Source of the DNA: Bacillota bacterium
GTDB taxonomy: Bacteria; Bacillota; Bacilli; Alicyclobacillales; SLC66
DNA: 7,299 nt
NCBI GenBank assembly: GCA_021846145.1
Contig: JAJZCJ010000165.1
Location: 1-7,299 of the forward strand
Direction: 5' to 3'
Shown here: positions 4,868 through 7,299 of the stretch, piece by piece
Numbering within the stretch: the first letter of the stretch is position 1
Layout of the letters: each line of letters begins with the position of its first letter
Notes under the pieces: generated by a model
What the model was told of the DNA's origin: nothing
The model's input: only the letters and a program-made list of their open reading frames with translations
Database searches by the model: none
Translations under genes and position numbers: made by a program

Positions 4868-7183
4868 TTATAGCAATGGATTTTCATCCTTCGCTTTTAA
4901 ACGCACCCAACGACGTTCTATCTCATGCTGAAGTGACTGAAGTACCTCCGCATTCTCCGCTTTCAACAAATGCTTTGATTTCCCCATCATTCCCAGCCAA
5001 TCTTCCAAGGGCACTCGTTCACCTTTATCCTCAGGATTATACGTGATGTGAGTCACTCCATGCTCCACTTCATAAAGTGGGAAGAAACAACTTTTTACTG
5101 CAGCACCAACAATTTTATTGCCCGCATCATCTGCTGCTTTCCAATTCAGTGGACAAGAAATCAAAATTTTGCCGTACGCCATGCCTTCGTGTTGGGCGTA
5201 CCATTGTGCCTTGGCACCTTTTCGTACCAAATCCATCGCGTACGCCTCTACACCAGTAAAGACATAAGGCACATTCGCCGCTACCATCAATTGCGGCATA
5301 TCTTTATGTTGAAAACTCTTACCCGGTCTCCCTGGACCAACGCCTGACGTAGAAGTCATATGTCCAAGAGGGGTGGAATAGGACAACTGAGCCCCCGTGT
5401 TCATATACCCTTCATTGTCATACTCAAGAATAATCATCTTATGATTGCGCATGGCAGCACCAAGTGCGGAACCTAACCCAATGTCCATGCCACCATCACC
5501 AGAAACCATGACGAAAGTAGGATCTTCTGGAACATCGATTTCTCCTCGACGCTTCAACTCAAAGTACATTTCTAACGTGCCTGAAAGGGTGGCTCCTCCA
5601 TTTTGAAACAGATTGTGCAAGAAATTTACGCGATGAGAAGTATAGGGATAGCCTGTCGTGGTTACTTGAGCGCAACCTGTTTGGTATAGCACGACCACGT
5701 CGCCCTCAATGCCTTTTAGAAAAGTCTCAATTCCAGGGAAAATCCCACATCCTGGACACGCTCCGTGACCTGGTGCCACTCGTTTTGCCTTGCCAGTTAA
5801 AGACCGCAAGGAGGGGACTTTGACTTTTAATTCACCAGTAGCTTCGTCTTGTGACACACTCACAAAGCCGGTTGTTTCTTCCTTTGTCAGTGGTTCTAGT
5901 TTGACATGAGCCACTGATGCGTTCGGATCTCCAGGATTTACACCATAATAATCAAAGCTAGGCACCTCTGCTCCTTCTAAAGACGAAAGGGCTAATTGAA
6001 ACAGCGCTTCAGCATCATCTGGATAAAATTCTCTTCCACCCGTACCGTATACGCGACACAGCACCTTTGCTTTTGAACCGATCTCCTGAAGTGCAGCCTG
6101 TATCTCATGCGTGAGATTGGCACCATGCGCCCCAAGTTCATCTGCGCGCTCTGCCACCAGCACTACCTCGACATTGGCAAGCGCATCGGCAATCGCTTGC
6201 TTAGGAAACGGTCGCAACAGATTGGGCGATACGACACCAACAGGAAGCCCATGTTCTCGCAACTCATCTGTCACATCTTTGCTTGTTTGCGCAGCGGAAT
6301 TTAATATGAAGAGCGCCACACGAGCGCCATCCATTTTGTATACATCTACTTTTGGATAAAATCGCCCAGAAAGTTGAGCGTATTGCTCCGCAATCTCGTC
6401 ATAGACTTTATCGACCTGATACATGGCCAGCGAGTGCTGATAACGACTATTGATTTGATCCGGATCATTCATGTACGGCCCCATCGTAATCGGGTGTTTC
6501 GGATCGAGTACATGATGGTAATCGCGCGGCATTGGCCCCACAAATTGCTGTACCACTTCTCGATTCTTAAAATAATGAACACGCCGCTTTGAATGGGATG
6601 TGAAAAAACCGTCAGATGCCACTAACACAGGTAAACGAATCGCCGCATGTTCAGCTAACTTAAGTGCCATAATATTCATATCATAAACCGCTTGTGGATC
6701 GCGAGCGAGTAAAATTGGCCAGCCGATATTTAACCCGTGGTAAAGATCCGAGTGATCGCCGCGAATATCAAGTGGACCTGTCACCGCCCGCGTCACGAGG
6801 TTCATCACCATCGGTAAGCGTGCTCCTGATTGTGCTGGCAATTGTTCTAACATATACAGAAAGCCTTGTGCAGAAGTGGCATTAAAAACGCGTCCCCCAC
6901 CTGCTGTGGCACCAAAACAAATTCCGGCAGCACCGTGTTCTCCGTCTGCAGGGATCATCACAATATCATGCTCGCCCCGCGTTTTCATCTCATCAAGGTA
7001 TTCTGCAATCTCCGTTGACGGAGTAATCGGAAAATACCCCATCACATGGTAATTAATCTGGGCTGCTGCACGTGCCGCCATTTCATTACCCGATCGAAAG
7101 TCAGTCAGTTGCTCATTTAGTCCTTCTGGAATCTTCTCGTGACTCGCGTGAATCGCTTGTACCCCTGGCTCTACAATAGCCAT
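4868..7183 (-). CDS. Pyruvate (2-oxoacid):ferredoxin oxidoreductase, fused alpha and beta subunits
   Basis: This 771-residue protein joins two normally separate subunits. Residues about 25-420 are alpha-like: SGNEMAARAA, GYFPITPSTEIAEYLDEM (49-66), GDHSDLYHG (142-150) and a third domain with VVSPNLLRPFP (317-327). After a linker of about 50 residues, 466-771 are beta-like. GHGACPGCG (C476, C479), C504 (TGCAQV) and C677 (ISCPLNW) match the four ligands of the proximal 4Fe-4S cluster. GDGGMDIG (562-569) and DNEGYMNTGAQ (589-599) bind thiamine diphosphate and magnesium. Such enzymes oxidise 2-oxoacids with CoA to acyl-CoA, CO2 and reduced ferredoxin in the cytoplasm. Pyruvate is likeliest by resemblance to PorA/PorB but is not proven. 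Gamma and delta (ferredoxin) domains are absent and must be encoded elsewhere, perhaps in the gene just upstream. The start has GGGGGAGG 10 nt before the ATG. Confidence 0.92.
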   Translation of the reverse strand: MAIVEPGVQAIHASHEKIPEGLNEQLTDFRSGNEMAARAAAQINYHVMGYFPITPSTEIAEYLDEMKTRGEHDIVMIPADGEHGAAGICFGATAGGGRVFNATSAQGFLYMLEQLPAQSGARLPMVMNLVTRAVTGPLDIRGDHSDLYHGLNIGWPILLARDPQAVYDMNIMALKLAEHAAIRLPVLVASDGFFTSHSKRRVHYFKNREVVQQFVGPMPRDYHHVLDPKHPITMGPYMNDPDQINSRYQHSLAMYQVDKVYDEIAEQYAQLSGRFYPKVDVYKMDGARVALFILNSAAQTSKDVTDELREHGLPVGVVSPNLLRPFPKQAIADALANVEVVLVAERADELGAHGANLTHEIQAALQEIGSKAKVLCRVYGTGGREFYPDDAEALFQLALSSLEGAEVPSFDYYGVNPGDPNASVAHVKLEPLTKEETTGFVSVSQDEATGELKVKVPSLRSLTGKAKRVAPGHGACPGCGIFPGIETFLKGIEGDVVVLYQTGCAQVTTTGYPYTSHRVNFLHNLFQNGGATLSGTLEMYFELKRRGEIDVPEDPTFVMVSGDGGMDIGLGSALGAAMRNHKMIILEYDNEGYMNTGAQLSYSTPLGHMTSTSGVGPGRPGKSFQHKDMPQLMVAANVPYVFTGVEAYAMDLVRKGAKAQWYAQHEGMAYGKILISCPLNWKAADDAGNKIVGAAVKSCFFPLYEVEHGVTHITYNPEDKGERVPLEDWLGMMGKSKHLLKAENAEVLQSLQHEIERRWVRLKAKDENPLL

Positions 7184-7205
7184 CTCAACTTCGCCTCCCC
7201 CACAT

Positions 7206-7299
7206 TCAACCTTGGTAAACCGGATAATGATGTTTTACCATCTGCTCTTCCGCATAGGTATCATTTTCCCTAAACTTTGAAAGTGCGTCAGTGGGAGAC
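7206..7299 (-). CDS. C-terminal end of the gene upstream of the oxidoreductase
   Basis: One minus-strand frame is open from the window edge to a TGA at 7206-7208, giving 31 residues that end KHHYPVYQG. The other two frames hold early stops or lack continuity with a gene end. The stop lies 22 nt before the oxidoreductase ATG, with the ribosome binding site in the gap, so the two are probably one operon. A gamma or gamma/delta subunit of the same enzyme is the natural expectation, but no cysteine or diagnostic motif is present in this tail, so the identity is inferred from position only. Confidence 0.55.
   Translation of the reverse strand, partial: SPTDALSKFRENDTYAEEQMVKHHYPVYQG

Noticed and set aside
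4771..5347. Plus-strand open frames opposite the beta half of the oxidoreductase
   Set aside because: They lie antisense to a conserved coding region, have no recognisable domains and look like shadow frames.

Overview
The window looks like the chromosome of a low- to mid-GC member of the Bacillota (Bacillales type). It carries a NiaR niacin repressor, strong AAGGAG-type ribosome binding sites, TTG and ATG starts, and tightly packed one-strand gene clusters. The 2-oxoacid:ferredoxin oxidoreductase would suit a thermophilic or acidophilic Alicyclobacillaceae-like bacterium, but that placement is inference only.

Layout. All genes except one read leftward (minus strand). From right to left: the C-terminal end of an unidentified gene (7206-7299), 22 nt upstream of a 771-residue fused alpha/beta pyruvate (2-oxoacid):ferredoxin oxidoreductase (4868-7183). 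A 9-bp hairpin (4827-4852) follows, then a small basic two-helix membrane protein (4551-4796). An aldo/keto reductase (3565-4548, plus strand) converges on it, with the two stop codons 2 nt apart. The 164-nt region 3401-3564 is a divergent promoter region. It drives the reductase rightward, and leftward a cluster of an NnrS/CcoN-like polytopic membrane protein (2111-3400), a radical SAM/SPASM protein (1037-2110, directly abutting), niaR (471-995) and the first 128 codons of an NCS1-family permease (1-384, cut by the window edge).

How the parts may work together. The membrane protein and the radical SAM protein are stop-to-start adjacent and so probably co-translated. Their families suggest haem- or nitrogen-oxide-related anaerobic metabolism. 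A TGTGA-N6-TCACC site, the Crp/Fnr half-site pattern used by Bacillus Fnr, lies about 42-45 bp upstream of the predicted leftward start, next to a weak -35. This is the geometry expected of an activator-dependent promoter. Downstream, niaR lies next to a nucleobase/vitamin-type NCS1 permease. The permease has its own candidate promoter, whose -35 overlaps a GTCTTGAC core resembling a NiaR operator, suggesting an NAD-precursor uptake gene under NiaR control. The aldo/keto reductase promoter is followed by a perfect 17-bp palindrome at about +12 to +28, a good repressor operator candidate.

No RNA gene, insertion sequence, CRISPR array or phage feature was seen. No gene-free stretch exceeds 300 bases. 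No single element looks like a wholly new system. The most interesting points are the NiaR/NCS1 pairing, the Fnr-like control of the membrane protein/radical SAM pair, and the direct alpha-beta fusion of the oxidoreductase.
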